From NCBI RefSeq assembly GCF_021462505.1, contig NZ_JAKEDV010000006.1:1-64000 (forward strand): 64,000 nucleotides of DNA, read 5' to 3'. The stretch's first letter is position 1, and each line of letters opens with the position of its first letter. The notes beneath the pieces were generated by a model. That model saw only the letters and a program-made list of their open reading frames with translations. It was not told where the DNA came from and made no database searches. The translations under genes and the position numbers were made by a program. Below, one piece after another: positions 22,336 through 33,013 of this stretch. Source of the stretch: Thermus brockianus (lineage in GTDB: Bacteria; Deinococcota; Deinococci; Deinococcales; Thermaceae).

Positions 22336-23716
22336 GGCCCACCTCCTCCTTGGCCTCCAACACCCTCGCCCGCACCGCCTCCGGGGCCGTGCCCCCAAAG
22401 GATTGGCGGCGGTGGATGGCGGTTTCTAGGCGCAGAAGGCCTAGGGCATCCTCGGCGAAGAGGGGGTGGGCTTCCTGTAGTTCTTCCAGGCTCAGATCCT
22501 TAAGCCCCCTCCCCTCCTCCAGAAGCCGCCGCACCAGCCGCCCCACCACGTGGTGGGCCTCCCGGAAGGGGAGGCCCTTTGCCGCCAGGTAGTCGGCGAG
22601 CTCCGTGGCCAGGGAAAACCCTTCCTCCGCCGCCCGCCACATCCTTTCCCGGCGCCACTTGAGGCCCGGCAATAGGGCAGCGAGGAGCTTGAGGCTATCC
22701 CGGTAGGTGGCGAGGGCGTCCAACAAGGGCTCCTTGTCCTCCTGCAGGTCCTTGTTGTAGGCCAGGGGCAGGCCCTTCACCACGGCGGAAAGCCCCACCA
22801 AGGCCCCGAGCACCCTCCCCGCCTTGGCCCGGATGAGCTCCAGGATGTCCGGGTTCTTCTTCTGGGGCATGATGGAGGAGCCGGTGGCGAAGGCATCGGG
22901 AACCTCCACGAAGCCGAACTCCTCCGTGCTATAGAGGATGAGCTCCTCCGCCAAGCGGGAAAGGTGGAGCATGCCGATATTTAAGGCGGAAAGGACCTCC
23001 AGGGCGAAGTCCCGGCTCCCCACGGCGTCCAGGGAGTTGCGCATGGGGCGCTCAAAGCCGAGCTCCTTGGCGGTGAAGTGGCGGTCTATGGGGAAGCCCG
23101 TGCCCGCCAGGGCAGCGGCCCCTAAGGGGCTTTCGTTGAGGCGGGTGCGGGCGTCCAGAAGCCTTCCGGCATCCCGGGTGAGCATCTCGTAGTAGGCCAA
23201 GAACCAGTGGGAAAGGAGGATGGGCTGGGCCCGTTGCAGGTGGGTGTAGCCGGGAAGGACGAAAAGGGGTTCTAAGTGCTTTTCCGCCTCCCGCACGAGG
23301 ACCCGGCGCACCTCCAAGAGGAGGGCAAGAAGCTCGTCTAGGGCCGCCCGCAGGAAAAGCCTAAAGTCCGTGGCCACCTGGTCGTTGCGGCTACGGGCCG
23401 TGTGGAGCTTGCCCCCCGGGGGGCCGATGAGCTCCATGAGGCGGGCCTCGAGGTTCATGTGCACGTCCTCGAGGTCCTCCCGCCAGGGAAACGTGCCCGC
23501 CTCAATCTCCTCCTCTATCTGGTCTAGCCCCTTCAGGATGGCCTCTAGCTCCTCCTCCGAAAGGAGGCCCACCGCCTGGAGCATGCGGGCGTGGACCCGG
23601 TTTTGCCAGAGGTCCTCCCGCCAAAGGGCCCGGTCAAAGGAAAGGGAAGCGTTGAAACGGGCGGCGAGGGCATCCGGGCCCTCCTGGAAGCGGCCTCCCC
23701 AGGTCCTATGCGCCAC
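22328..23716 (-). CDS. argH: Argininosuccinate lyase
   Basis: It cleaves argininosuccinate to arginine and fumarate. The 462-residue protein begins [20 protein letters not shown] at GTG 23716. It carries the superfamily signature [20 protein letters not shown] near residue 280, the active-site region [20 protein letters not shown], and the [13 protein letters not shown] block with the general-acid His. Length is standard. The start codon overlaps the argG stop by 11 bases and its end overlaps argA, so the four arginine genes are translationally chained. Confidence 0.97.
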   Translation of the reverse strand: MAHRTWGGRFQEGPDALAARFNASLSFDRALWREDLWQNRVHARMLQAVGLLSEEELEAILKGLDQIEEEIEAGTFPWREDLEDVHMNLEARLMELIGPPGGKLHTARSRNDQVATDFRLFLRAALDELLALLLEVRRVLVREAEKHLEPLFVLPGYTHLQRAQPILLSHWFLAYYEMLTRDAGRLLDARTRLNESPLGAAALAGTGFPIDRHFTAKELGFERPMRNSLDAVGSRDFALEVLSALNIGMLHLSRLAEELILYSTEEFGFVEVPDAFATGSSIMPQKKNPDILELIRAKAGRVLGALVGLSAVVKGLPLAYNKDLQEDKEPLLDALATYRDSLKLLAALLPGLKWRRERMWRAAEEGFSLATELADYLAAKGLPFREAHHVVGRLVRRLLEEGRGLKDLSLEELQEAHPLFAEDALGLLRLETAIHRRQSFGGTAPEAVRARVLEAKEEVGLA

Positions 23717-24905
23717 GCCGCCCCTCCGCCATGGCCCGCACCCTCAGGCGCAGGGCGTGGATCTTGATGAAGCCCTCGGCGTCCTTTTGGTCGTAGCCCC
23801 CAAGCTCGTCAAAGGACACCAGGTCCTTCTGGTAGAGGCTTTTCTCCGCCTTCCGCCCCACCACGTAGACGTTCCCCTTGTAGAGCTTGAGCCGGGCCAC
23901 CCCGGTGACGCTCTTCGCCACGTGGTCAAAGTAGGCCTGGAGGGCCTCCCTTTCGGGGGCGTACCAGAAGCCGTAGTAGACGAGCTCGGCGTACTTGGGG
24001 GAGAGCATGTCCCGCTGGTGCAGGACCTCCCGGTCCAGGGTGAGGCTTTCCACCGCCCGCCGGGCGTGGTAGAGGATGGTGCCCCCGGGGGTCTCGTAAA
24101 CCCCCCGGGACTTCATGCCCACGAAGCGGTTCTCCACCAGGTCCACCCGGCCCACCCCGTGCCGCCCCCCAATCTCGTTGAGCCTCTGCAGGAGGGCCGC
24201 CGGGGAAAGGCGCTCCCCGTTCACCGCCACGGGGTCCCCCTCAAAAAATTCCACCTCCACGTACTCGGGGGTGTCGGGGGCCTCCTCGGGGTCCTGGGTC
24301 ATGCGGAACATGCCCTTCGGGGGCTCAGCCCAGGGGTCCTCCAGGACCCCCCCCTCGTAGGAAATATGCAGGAGGTTGGCGTCCATGGAGTAGGGCTTCT
24401 CCTGGGTCACGGGCACAGGGATGCCGTGGGCCTCGGCGTAGGCGATCATCTCCTGCCGCCCCTTAAAGCCCCACTCCCGCCAAGGGGCGATGACCCGAAT
24501 GTCCGGCTTCAGGGCGTAGGCGGTGAGCTCAAAGCGCACCTGGTCGTTGCCCTTGCCCGTGGCCCCGTGAGCCACGGCCTCCGCGCCCTCCTCCTCGGCG
24601 ATCTTCACCAGGTACTTGGCGATTAAAGGCCGGGCGATGGAGGTACCCAGGAGGTAGTACCCCTCGTAAAGGGGAAGGGCGCGGAACATAGGAAAGACAA
24701 AGTCCCGCACGAACTCCTCCCGGAGGTCCAAGGCGATGGCCTTGGAGGCCCCGGTCCTTAGGGCCTTCTCCCTCGCCTCCTCCACCTCCTCCCCCTGGCC
24801 GATGTCCGCCGTAAAGGCGATGACCTCGGCGTTGTAGGTTTCCTTCAGCCACTTGAGGATGATGCTGGTGTCCAGCCCGCCGGAGTATGCCAAGACGATC
24901 TTCAT
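23706..24905 (-). CDS. argG: Argininosuccinate synthase
   Basis: It joins citrulline and aspartate with ATP to argininosuccinate. The 399-residue protein begins [20 protein letters not shown] with the N-type ATP-pyrophosphatase loop. [20 protein letters not shown], the [16 protein letters not shown] block and GIYETP-like [19 protein letters not shown] are family hallmarks. I start at ATG 24905 because earlier in-frame codons read through a terminator. Upstream lie a short leader with a CCCCC-TCT-GGGGG stem (24934-24922), a TATACT box and an ARG-box-like palindrome. It leads the operon argG-argH-argA-carA. Confidence 0.97.
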   Translation of the reverse strand: MKIVLAYSGGLDTSIILKWLKETYNAEVIAFTADIGQGEEVEEAREKALRTGASKAIALDLREEFVRDFVFPMFRALPLYEGYYLLGTSIARPLIAKYLVKIAEEEGAEAVAHGATGKGNDQVRFELTAYALKPDIRVIAPWREWGFKGRQEMIAYAEAHGIPVPVTQEKPYSMDANLLHISYEGGVLEDPWAEPPKGMFRMTQDPEEAPDTPEYVEVEFFEGDPVAVNGERLSPAALLQRLNEIGGRHGVGRVDLVENRFVGMKSRGVYETPGGTILYHARRAVESLTLDREVLHQRDMLSPKYAELVYYGFWYAPEREALQAYFDHVAKSVTGVARLKLYKGNVYVVGRKAEKSLYQKDLVSFDELGGYDQKDAEGFIKIHALRLRVRAMAEGRRGA

Positions 24906-24936
24906 GCCAGCTCCCAGTCTACCCCCAGAGGGGGCA

Positions 24937-24950
24937 TGCATAAGTATACA
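24937..24950 (-). promoter_or_regulatory. argG promoter -10 overlapped by an ARG-box-like palindrome
   Basis: The minus strand reads TGTATACTTATGCA across 24950-24937. It contains TATACT (24948-24943) as the probable -10 for argG. It also matches the ArgR half-site layout T-G-N-A-T-N4-A-T-N-C-A, differing from TGAAT/ATTCA by one base in each half. An ArgR dimer on this site would cover the promoter. ArgR itself is not encoded in the window. Confidence 0.5.
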
Positions 24951-24953
24951 AAA

Positions 24954-24978
24954 GCCGAGGTGTTCCTCACACCTCGGC
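24954..24978 (-). terminator. 10-bp hairpin terminator after the 2-oxoglutarate dehydrogenase operon
   Basis: GCCGAGGTGT (24954-24963) pairs perfectly with ACACCTCGGC (24969-24978), loop TCCTC. On the minus strand it is followed by TTTTGTATAC, so the T tract of the terminator runs straight into the argG promoter. Confidence 0.88.
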
Positions 24979-24993
24979 CCCCAAAGGCTTTTC

Positions 24994-26361
24994 CTAAAGG
25001 TGAACCGGCTTCTCCCACGCCGCCAGGGCGGCTTCCTTGAGGATCTCCGAAAGGGAGGGGTGGGCGTGGGGGGCGCGGCCCAGGTCCTCGGCGCTCGCCT
25101 TGAAGAAGATGGCCAAGGCGGCCTCGGCCAAGACATCCCCCACCCGGGCTCCGATGCCGTGGACCCCCAGGATGCGGTCGGTCTTGGCGTGGGCCAGTAC
25201 CTTGACAAAGCCCTCCGTCTCCCCCATGGCCCGGGCGCGGCCCGAGGCGGAGTAGGGGAACTTCCCCACCTTGTAGGGGATGCCCTTCTCCTTTAGCTCC
25301 TCCTCCGTGTAGCCCACGCCCGCCACCTCGGGGTGGGTGTAGACCACGCTGGGGATGGCCTGGTAGTCCACGTGGCCGAAGCCCGTAACCATGTGCTCCA
25401 CGGCGGCGATGCCCTCCTCGCTCGCCTTGTGGGCCAGCATAGGCCCCCGGACCACGTCCCCAATGGCGTAGATATGGGGGATGCGGGTCCTCAGGTGCTC
25501 GTCCACGGGGATGCGCCCCCGCTCGTCCGTGGAGAGGCCAGCGTTTTCCAGGCCGAGCCCCTCGGTGTAGGGCCTGCGGCCCACGGCCACGAGGACCCGG
25601 TCGGCCTCGAGGACCTCCCCCCCCTCCAGCTCCACCCGGGCCCCCTTGGCCTCCGGGATCACGGCGGTGACCCGCACCCCGGTCCGGATGGCAAGGCCCT
25701 CCTTCTTGAAAATCCTCTCCGCCGCCCGGGAAAGCTCGGCGTCCATGGTGGGGAGGATGCGGTCCATGTACTCCAGGATGGTGACCTCCGCCCCCAGGCG
25801 GTGCCAGACCACCCCGAGCTCTAGCCCAATGACCCCGCCCCCCACCACGATGAGCCGCTTGGGCACCTCGGGGAAGGAAAGGGCCTCGGTGGAGGTCACC
25901 ACCCGCTCGTAGTCCACCTGGGCCCAAGGGGGAATGAGGGGGGCGGAGCCGGTGGCGATGAGGATGTAGCGGGCGGTGAGCTCCTCCCCCGTCTCCTCCA
26001 CCAAGACCTTCCGGTCGGAAAGGAAGCGGGCCGTGCCCTGGTGGCGGGCGATGCCGTTTTTCTTGAAGAGGAACTCAATCCCCTGGGTGTTGGCCTGGAC
26101 CACCTTGTCCTTGTGGGCGAGGAGGGCAGGGAGGTCTAGGCTAAAGCCCTCCACCTTGGCCCCCAGGAGGCCCTTTTTCACCTCGTAGATGCGCTCGGTG
26201 GTTTCCAAAAGCGCCTTGGAGGGGATGCACCCCACCCGGAGGCAGGTCCCCCCCAGGGCCTTTTCCCGCTCCACCACCCCCACCTTCATGCCCAGCTGGG
26301 CCGCCCGGATGGCGGCCACGTACCCGCCGGGACCTGCGCCGATGACCAGGAGGTCGTACAC
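24994..26361 (-). CDS. lpd: Dihydrolipoyl dehydrogenase (E3) of the 2-oxoglutarate dehydrogenase operon
   Basis: It reoxidises the dihydrolipoyl group of E2 with NAD+. The 455-residue flavoprotein opens [20 protein letters not shown] (FAD Rossmann) and has the redox disulfide in [16 protein letters not shown]. The NAD-binding segment is [15 protein letters not shown], the second FAD motif is [20 protein letters not shown], and the interface His-Glu region is [19 protein letters not shown]. The GTG start at 26361 follows the E2 stop by one base. A second, only moderately similar lpd lies at 55.9 kb with the branched-chain complex, so each complex has its own E3. Confidence 0.95.
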   Translation of the reverse strand: MYDLLVIGAGPGGYVAAIRAAQLGMKVGVVEREKALGGTCLRVGCIPSKALLETTERIYEVKKGLLGAKVEGFSLDLPALLAHKDKVVQANTQGIEFLFKKNGIARHQGTARFLSDRKVLVEETGEELTARYILIATGSAPLIPPWAQVDYERVVTSTEALSFPEVPKRLIVVGGGVIGLELGVVWHRLGAEVTILEYMDRILPTMDAELSRAAERIFKKEGLAIRTGVRVTAVIPEAKGARVELEGGEVLEADRVLVAVGRRPYTEGLGLENAGLSTDERGRIPVDEHLRTRIPHIYAIGDVVRGPMLAHKASEEGIAAVEHMVTGFGHVDYQAIPSVVYTHPEVAGVGYTEEELKEKGIPYKVGKFPYSASGRARAMGETEGFVKVLAHAKTDRILGVHGIGARVGDVLAEAALAIFFKASAEDLGRAPHAHPSLSEILKEAALAAWEKPVHL

Positions 26362-26362
26362 C

Positions 26363-27568
<1,206 letters not shown>

Positions 27569-27579
27569 CTTTTACCTCC

Positions 27580-30264
27580 TCACTTGAAGGCTTCTTCCAA
27601 AAGGGCTTCCTGCTCCAGCCGGTGGACCTTGGAGGAGCCCACGGCGGGGCTTGGAGACTCAGGCCGGGCCACCACGCTCAAGGGATGGCCAAGGATCTCC
27701 CCGCAGAAGCGGGCGGAGAGGTACCACCAGGCGCCTTGGTTGATGGGTTCCTCCTGCACGTAGACCACGGGGACCTTCTTGGGATAGGGGGCGAGGGCTT
27801 CCCGAAGCTCCGCCTCGGGGAAGGGGTAGAGGAGTTCTAGGCGCAGGATGGCCACGTCCTCCGCCCCAAGCTCCCGCCTCTTGGCGAGAAGCTCGTAGTA
27901 GACCTTGCCGGAGGTGAGGAGGACCTTCCTCGCTCCCTTCACCCTTTCGGGGATCACCTTCTGGAAGCGGCCCTGGGCGAGCTCCTCCAGGCTAGAGACC
28001 ACCTCGGGGTGGCGGAGGAGGCTTTTGGGGGTCATGACCACCAAGGGCTTGCGGATGGGCCTTTTCACCTGGCGGCGGAGGAGGTGGAAGAACTGGGCGG
28101 GGGTGGTGGGGTAGGCCACCTGGAGGTTGTCCTTGGCCCCGAGTTGCAAAAAGCGTTCCAACCGGGCCGAGGAGTGCTCGGGGCCTTGGCCCTCGAGGCC
28201 GTGAGGCAGGAGGAGCACGAGGCCGGAAAGCCGGCCCCACTTGGCCTCGGCGCTCGCCAGGAACTGGTCAATGTAGACCTGGGCCACGTTGGCGAAGTCC
28301 CCGAACTGGGCCTCCCAGAGGATGAGGCCTTCGGGGTAGTCCAGGCTGTACCCGTACTCAAAGCCCAGGACCCCGGCCTCGGAAAGGGGAGAGTTGTGGA
28401 TCTCCACGGGGGCCTGCCCCTCCGCCAGGTGCTCCAAGGGGACGTATTTCTCCCCGGTGCGGTAGTCGTAAAGGGCGGCGTGGCGCTGGGTGAAGGTGCC
28501 CCTTAGGGCGTCCTGGCCCGTGAGGCGGACCCGGTGCCCTTCCGCCGCCAGCGTGGCGAAGGCCAGGGCCTCGGCGGCGGCCCAGTCCAGGGGGCGCTTC
28601 TCCTCGGCCATCTCCAGGCGGGCCTCGAGGAAGCGCTTGAGCTTAGGGTGGACCTGGAAGCCCTCGGGCACGGTGGCAAGCCGCACCAAAAGGTTGCGCA
28701 GGGCCTCCTTGGGCACCCCGGTTTCCACCTCGGGCACCAGGTGGTCAGGCCCCCCCACGTACCCCTGCCAAAGGCCCGAAAGCCCGTGGGGCACCACGGG
28801 GCCGGGCTCGGCCTTGACCCGGGCGAACTCGCTTTCCAGCCGCTCCAGGTAAGCCGCCTCGAGGGCCTTAAGCTCCTCCTCCCGCACCACCCCCTCGGCC
28901 TTAAGCCTTTCGGCATAGACCTTCCAAGGCTCTGGCTTCCTGGCCACGAGGGCGTACATGGTGGGCTGGGTGAAGGTGGGCTCGTCCGTCTCGTTGTGCC
29001 CCCGGCGGCGGTAGCCCACCAGGTCCAGGACCACGTCCTTGCCGAAGCGGCTCCGGTACTCCAGGGCCAGGCGCAGGGCGAACCAGAGCTCGTCCACCGC
29101 CTCGGCGTTCACGTGGAAGATGGGGGCCCCCACCATCTTGGCGATGTCCGTGGGGTAACGGCAGGAGGTGTACTCCGAGGGGAGGGTGGTGAAGCCCAGT
29201 TGGTTGTTGGCCACCACGTGCAGGGTCCCCCCCACCCGGTAGCCGGGAAGCTGGGAGAGGTTGAGGGTTTCCTGCACGATGCCCTCGCCGATGAAGGCGG
29301 AGTCCCCGTGGACCAGGATGGCCAGGCCCCGCCGCCTCTCCCGGTCCCCGAAGCGGTCCTGCTTGGCGCGAAGCCGGCCCAGGGTCACGGGGTTGACGAA
29401 TTCCAGGTGGCTTGGGTTGAAGTTCAAGGAGACGTGGACCTTGCCGTAAGGGGTTTCCTGGTCGCTGGAGAAGCCCAGGTGGTACTTCACGTCCCCGGCG
29501 TAGCCCTCGGGGAAGATCTCCTCAAACTCGCGGAAGATGCGCTCAAAGGGCTTCCCCACCACATGGGCCAGGACGTTGAGCCGGCCCCGGTGGGCCATGC
29601 CCAGGACCACCTCCTTGACCCCCAAGCGGGCCGCCTCCACCACCGCCTCCTTGAGGAGGGGGATGAGGCTTTCCAGGCCCTCAGCGCTGAAGGTCTTGGC
29701 CCCCAGGTACTTCCGTTGCAGAAAGGCCTCAAAGAGGCTCGCCTGCATGAGGGCCTCCAGCATGCGGCGACGGACCTCTTGGGGGGGCCTTTCCCAAGGG
29801 GCCTCTATGCGGGCGAGGAGCCACTCCCTTTCCTCGGGCTCCACGTGGGCCACCTCAAAGCCGATGGGGCCCAGGTAGGTGGCCTGAAGGCGCTCCAGGA
29901 GAGCCCCCAGGGTGGGGGCGCCGAAGAAGGGGGGAAGGGGCCGGGCGAGGTCCTTGGGGGAGAGGCCGTGGGCCTCCAGGGTGAGCGCCTTCGGCCTCGG
30001 CCTTTCCTGGCCCAAGGGGTCTATCCGGGCCGCCAGGTGCCCGAGCTCCCGGTAGGCTTGGACCAGGCGCTCCACCTTGAGGAGGAAGCCTAGGTCCACC
30101 GCTTCCGCCACAGGGACGCTCGGGGCGGGGCGTTCTCGTCGGCCGTCCTCCAGGGTGAGGGCGGAGAAGTAGCGCCGCCACTCCTCCGGCAGGGAAAAGG
30201 GGTCCTCCAGGTAAGCCCGGTAGAGGGCCTCCAGGTAGCCTTGGCTTTCCAGCGTGAGCTCCAT
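27580..30264 (-). CDS. sucA: 2-oxoglutarate dehydrogenase E1 component
   Basis: It decarboxylates 2-oxoglutarate with thiamine diphosphate in the TCA cycle. The roughly 894-residue protein starts MELTLESQGYLEALYRAYLE at ATG 30264, after GGGAGGCAGG. The ThDP-binding segment runs from HGDSAFIGEGIVQETLNLSQ to NNQLGFTT and DLVGYRRRGHNETDEP, and a C-terminal transketolase-like domain follows. I rejected a start 66 bases upstream because it runs through promoter-like sequence and lacks a family match. An inverted repeat (30302-30322) lies between it and the divergent enoyl-CoA hydratase. Confidence 0.96.
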   Translation of the reverse strand: MELTLESQGYLEALYRAYLEDPFSLPEEWRRYFSALTLEDGRRERPAPSVPVAEAVDLGFLLKVERLVQAYRELGHLAARIDPLGQERPRPKALTLEAHGLSPKDLARPLPPFFGAPTLGALLERLQATYLGPIGFEVAHVEPEEREWLLARIEAPWERPPQEVRRRMLEALMQASLFEAFLQRKYLGAKTFSAEGLESLIPLLKEAVVEAARLGVKEVVLGMAHRGRLNVLAHVVGKPFERIFREFEEIFPEGYAGDVKYHLGFSSDQETPYGKVHVSLNFNPSHLEFVNPVTLGRLRAKQDRFGDRERRRGLAILVHGDSAFIGEGIVQETLNLSQLPGYRVGGTLHVVANNQLGFTTLPSEYTSCRYPTDIAKMVGAPIFHVNAEAVDELWFALRLALEYRSRFGKDVVLDLVGYRRRGHNETDEPTFTQPTMYALVARKPEPWKVYAERLKAEGVVREEELKALEAAYLERLESEFARVKAEPGPVVPHGLSGLWQGYVGGPDHLVPEVETGVPKEALRNLLVRLATVPEGFQVHPKLKRFLEARLEMAEEKRPLDWAAAEALAFATLAAEGHRVRLTGQDALRGTFTQRHAALYDYRTGEKYVPLEHLAEGQAPVEIHNSPLSEAGVLGFEYGYSLDYPEGLILWEAQFGDFANVAQVYIDQFLASAEAKWGRLSGLVLLLPHGLEGQGPEHSSARLERFLQLGAKDNLQVAYPTTPAQFFHLLRRQVKRPIRKPLVVMTPKSLLRHPEVVSSLEELAQGRFQKVIPERVKGARKVLLTSGKVYYELLAKRRELGAEDVAILRLELLYPFPEAELREALAPYPKKVPVVYVQEEPINQGAWWYLSARFCGEILGHPLSVVARPESPSPAVGSSKVHRLEQEALLEEAFK

Positions 30265-30301
30265 CCTGCCTCCCAAGGGGGCGGTATACCCCTTATCTAC
30301 G

Positions 30302-30322
30302 CTACACCAAAAGGCGGTGTAG
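30302..30322. repeat. 7-bp inverted repeat in the sucA / enoyl-CoA hydratase intergenic region
   Basis: CTACACC (30302-30308) and GGTGTAG (30316-30322) are perfect inverted arms around AAAAGGC. The element lies 27 bases before the ATG of the enoyl-CoA hydratase, on the upstream side of its TACAAT -10 box (30337-30342), and 38 bases before sucA. A dimeric regulator site acting on one or both genes is plausible. Confidence 0.45.
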
Positions 30323-30348
30323 GTGCCCAAGCCCTTTACAATAGGGCC

Positions 30349-31113
30349 ATGGTCCTAGCGGAAAAGCGCGAAGGCGTCCTCCTCCTCACCCTCAACCGGC
30401 CGGAAAAGCTCAACGCCCTCACGGGCGCCCTCCTAGAGGAGCTCTACCAGGCCTTGGCCGAGGCGAACCGGGATCCCGGGGTGCGGGCCGTCCTCCTCAC
30501 GGGAGCGGGGCGGGCCTTCTCCGCCGGGCAGGACCTCACGGAGTTCGGCGAGGAAAAGCCCGACTACGAGGCCCACCTCCGCCGCTACAACCGGGTGGTG
30601 GCGGCCATGAGCGGCCTGGAAAAGCCCCTGGTGGTGGCGGTGAACGGGCCAGCGGCGGGGGCGGGGATGAGCCTCGCCCTCTGGGGGGACCTGCGCCTGG
30701 CCGCCGCCGGGGCCACCTTCGCCACCGCCTTCGTGCGCATCGGCCTGGTGCCGGACTCGGGGATGAGCTTCCTCCTGCCCCGCCTGGTGGGGCTCGCCAA
30801 GGCGCAAGAACTCCTCCTCCTCTCCCCCCGCCTCTCCGCCGAGGAGGCCCTGGCCCTGGGCCTGGTGCACAAGGTGGTGCCGGCGGAAAGGCTCCTGGAG
30901 GAGGCCTTAGCCCTGGCCCAAGCGCTCGCCCAAGGCCCCACCCGGGCCTACGTCCTTACGCGGAAGCTCCTTTTGGAAACCTACCGGCTTTCCCTGGAGG
31001 AGGCTTTGGGCCTCGAGGCCATTCTTCAGGGGGAGGCGGGCCGCACCCTGGACCACGAGGAGGGGGTCAGGGCCTTCCGGGAAAAGCGCCCGCCCCGCTT
31101 CCAGGGCCGATGA
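30349..31113 (+). CDS. Enoyl-CoA hydratase/isomerase family protein
   Basis: This is a 254-residue crotonase-fold protein. TLNRPEKLNALTGALLEEL is the opening motif, and GAGRAFSAGQDLTEFGEE with the following VAVNGPAAGAGMSLALWGDLRLAA forms the oxyanion hole. The substrate-side acid pair is replaced by a D in GLVPDSGMSFLLPRLVG, which resembles PaaG/PaaF-type enzymes of phenylacetate degradation more than FadB-type. TACAAT lies exactly 6 bases before the ATG, a model leaderless start. ruvA overlaps its last 4 bases, an odd metabolic/repair pairing. Confidence 0.92.
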   Translation: MVLAEKREGVLLLTLNRPEKLNALTGALLEELYQALAEANRDPGVRAVLLTGAGRAFSAGQDLTEFGEEKPDYEAHLRRYNRVVAAMSGLEKPLVVAVNGPAAGAGMSLALWGDLRLAAAGATFATAFVRIGLVPDSGMSFLLPRLVGLAKAQELLLLSPRLSAEEALALGLVHKVVPAERLLEEALALAQALAQGPTRAYVLTRKLLLETYRLSLEEALGLEAILQGEAGRTLDHEEGVRAFREKRPPRFQGR

Positions 31114-31685
31114 TCCGCTACCTCAAAGGCCTCGTCCAGAAGAAGGAGGAAGGGGGCTTCCTCCTCCTGGTGGGCGGGGTGGGGTTCTTCCTCCAGGCCC
31201 CAGGCCCCTTCCTGGCAAGCCTAAGGGAAGGCCAGGAGGTGGCGGTCCACACCCACCTGCAACTCAAGGAGGAGGGGCTTTCCCTCTACGGCTTCCCCGA
31301 CGAGGAAAGCCTAACCCTCTTTGAGCTCCTCCTCTCCGTGAGCGGGGTGGGGCCCAAGGTGGCCCTCTCCCTCCTCTCCGCCCTCACCCCCAAGCTCCTG
31401 GCCCGGGCCCTGGCGGAAGGGGACCTCCGGCTTCTCACCTCGGCCAGCGGCGTGGGGCGGAAACTGGCGGAGCGCCTGGCCCTGGAGCTCAAGGGCAAGC
31501 TCCCCCCCCACCTCCTCACCGGGGAGAAGGTGGAAAGCCAGGCGGCGGAGGAGGCCATCCTGGCCCTGGTGGCCTTGGGCTTCAAGGAAGGGCAGGCGCG
31601 GAGCGCGGTCCTGGACCTCCTCGCCCAAAACCCCAAGGCCAAGGCCCAGGACCTGATCAAGGAGGCCCTAAAGCGCCTGCGCTAG
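31110..31685 (+). CDS. ruvA: Holliday junction branch-migration protein RuvA
   Basis: It binds Holliday junctions and targets RuvB. The 191-residue protein has the N-terminal OB fold (MIRYLKGLVQKKEEGGFLLL ... VHTHLQLKEEGLSLYGF), tandem helix-hairpin-helix motifs (LLLSVSGVGPKVALSLLS and LLTSASGVGRKLAERLALEL), and the C-terminal three-helix domain (EEAILALVALGFKEGQARSAVLDLL) that contacts RuvB. The ATG overlaps the hydratase TGA by 4 bases. ruvB and ruvC are not nearby. Confidence 0.97.
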   Translation: MIRYLKGLVQKKEEGGFLLLVGGVGFFLQAPGPFLASLREGQEVAVHTHLQLKEEGLSLYGFPDEESLTLFELLLSVSGVGPKVALSLLSALTPKLLARALAEGDLRLLTSASGVGRKLAERLALELKGKLPPHLLTGEKVESQAAEEAILALVALGFKEGQARSAVLDLLAQNPKAKAQDLIKEALKRLR

Positions 31686-31704
31686 CCTCCCCGCCCGAGG
31701 AGAA

Positions 31705-31725
31705 GGGTGGGAACTCCGTCCACCC
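31705..31725. terminator. Possible weak hairpin between convergent genes
   Basis: GGGTGG (31705-31710) pairs with CCACCC (31720-31725) across a 9-base loop, between the ruvA stop and the ABC permease stop. There is no T tract on either side, so this is a weak call. Confidence 0.3.
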
Positions 31726-31726
31726 C

Positions 31727-33013
31727 CTACTCGTACCGCAACGCCTCCACCGGGTCCAGCCTAGCCGCCCGCCAAGCGGGGTAAAGCCCGAAGAAGACCC
31801 CCACCGCCACAGCGAAGGCAAAGGCCAGGACCACGCTCAAGGGGGCGAACACCGGCGTCACGCCAATGGCCTGGCCCACAAAGCGGGCCATGAAAAGCCC
31901 GAGGGCCACGCCCAAAAGCCCTCCGCCCACGCTCAGAACCACGGACTCGGCGAGGAACTGGGCCAGGATGTCCCTTGGCCTGGCTCCCAAGGCTTTCCGC
32001 ACCCCTATCTCCCGGGTGCGCTCCGTGACCGAGACCAGCATGATGTTCATAATGCCAATGCCCCCTACCAGGAGGCTAATCCCCGCCACCCCTCCCAGGA
32101 AAAGGGTCATGGCCAGGGTGGTCTGGTTCACGCTCTCCAGGGCATCCTGTTGGTTGGTCACGGAAAAATCGTAGCTTTCGGGGTCCAAGAGGCCATGCCG
32201 TTCCGCCAGGAACTGGGTGAGCCGGGCCTGGAGGTCCTTCAGGCGGTTGCGGTCCGCCCCTTGGAGGTAAATAGCGTTCACCTTGGGGCCCCCCGCCTCG
32301 GGACGGGCGAGGCGTTGCAGGTAGGTGGAGAGGGGCACGTACACCTGGTAGTTGGTGCTCACGAACCCCTGGTCCCCCTTATCCGGCAACACCCCCACCA
32401 CGGTGAAGGGAATCCCCCCGATGCGCAGGCGTTGCCCCAAGGGGTCCTCCCCTCCGAAGAGGTCCTGGGCGATGCCGTAGCCGATCACCGCCACCCGGCG
32501 CCGCGCTTCCACGTCCTCCCAGGTAAAGAAGCTCCCCTTTTCGGGAAGGGCGTTTCGCACTTGGGCGAAGTCCGGCCAGGTACCCACCACCGTGGCCCTA
32601 AGGTTATTGGCCCCAAACTTGAGCTGGAAGTTCCCCTGGGCCACAGGCGCCACCCCCACGACTTCCCCGGAAAAGGCTTCCTGGATGGCGTAGGCGTCGG
32701 AAAGGGGCAGGGTAGCAGGGCCTCCAAAGCGCACCAACCCCCCGCCCGGCCCCCGCCCCCCCTGGGCAGGGCCCACGGTGAGAAGGTTGGTACCGAGGCC
32801 CTCTAGGAGGTTGGAAATGCGCCGGGTGGTCCCTTGGCCCACCATGGTGAGGGCCACCACCGCCGCCACCCCGATGACCACCCCGAGGGCGGTGAGGGCG
32901 GAGCGCAAGGGGTTGGCGGCGATGGCCCGCAGGGCCACGCGGGCCACCTCCCAAGGGGAAAGCCCCACCCGGCCTGGCAAGGCCTCTTGGGGCTGGGGCA
33001 TCGGTCTGGTCAT
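31727..33013 (-). CDS. MacB-like ABC transporter permease
   Basis: The 428-residue membrane protein has one N-terminal helix ([25 protein letters not shown]) and a large extracytoplasmic domain of about 220 residues. Three C-terminal helices follow, including [20 protein letters not shown] and the conserved [20 protein letters not shown]. This is the MacB_PCD plus FtsX layout of mechanotransmission ABC systems that drive efflux or lipoprotein handling from the periplasmic side. It is encoded last in the efflux run, and its start overlaps the ATPase stop by 4 bases. The cargo is unknown. Confidence 0.92.
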   Translation of the reverse strand: MTRPMPQPQEALPGRVGLSPWEVARVALRAIAANPLRSALTALGVVIGVAAVVALTMVGQGTTRRISNLLEGLGTNLLTVGPAQGGRGPGGGLVRFGGPATLPLSDAYAIQEAFSGEVVGVAPVAQGNFQLKFGANNLRATVVGTWPDFAQVRNALPEKGSFFTWEDVEARRRVAVIGYGIAQDLFGGEDPLGQRLRIGGIPFTVVGVLPDKGDQGFVSTNYQVYVPLSTYLQRLARPEAGGPKVNAIYLQGADRNRLKDLQARLTQFLAERHGLLDPESYDFSVTNQQDALESVNQTTLAMTLFLGGVAGISLLVGGIGIMNIMLVSVTERTREIGVRKALGARPRDILAQFLAESVVLSVGGGLLGVALGLFMARFVGQAIGVTPVFAPLSVVLAFAFAVAVGVFFGLYPAWRAARLDPVEALRYE

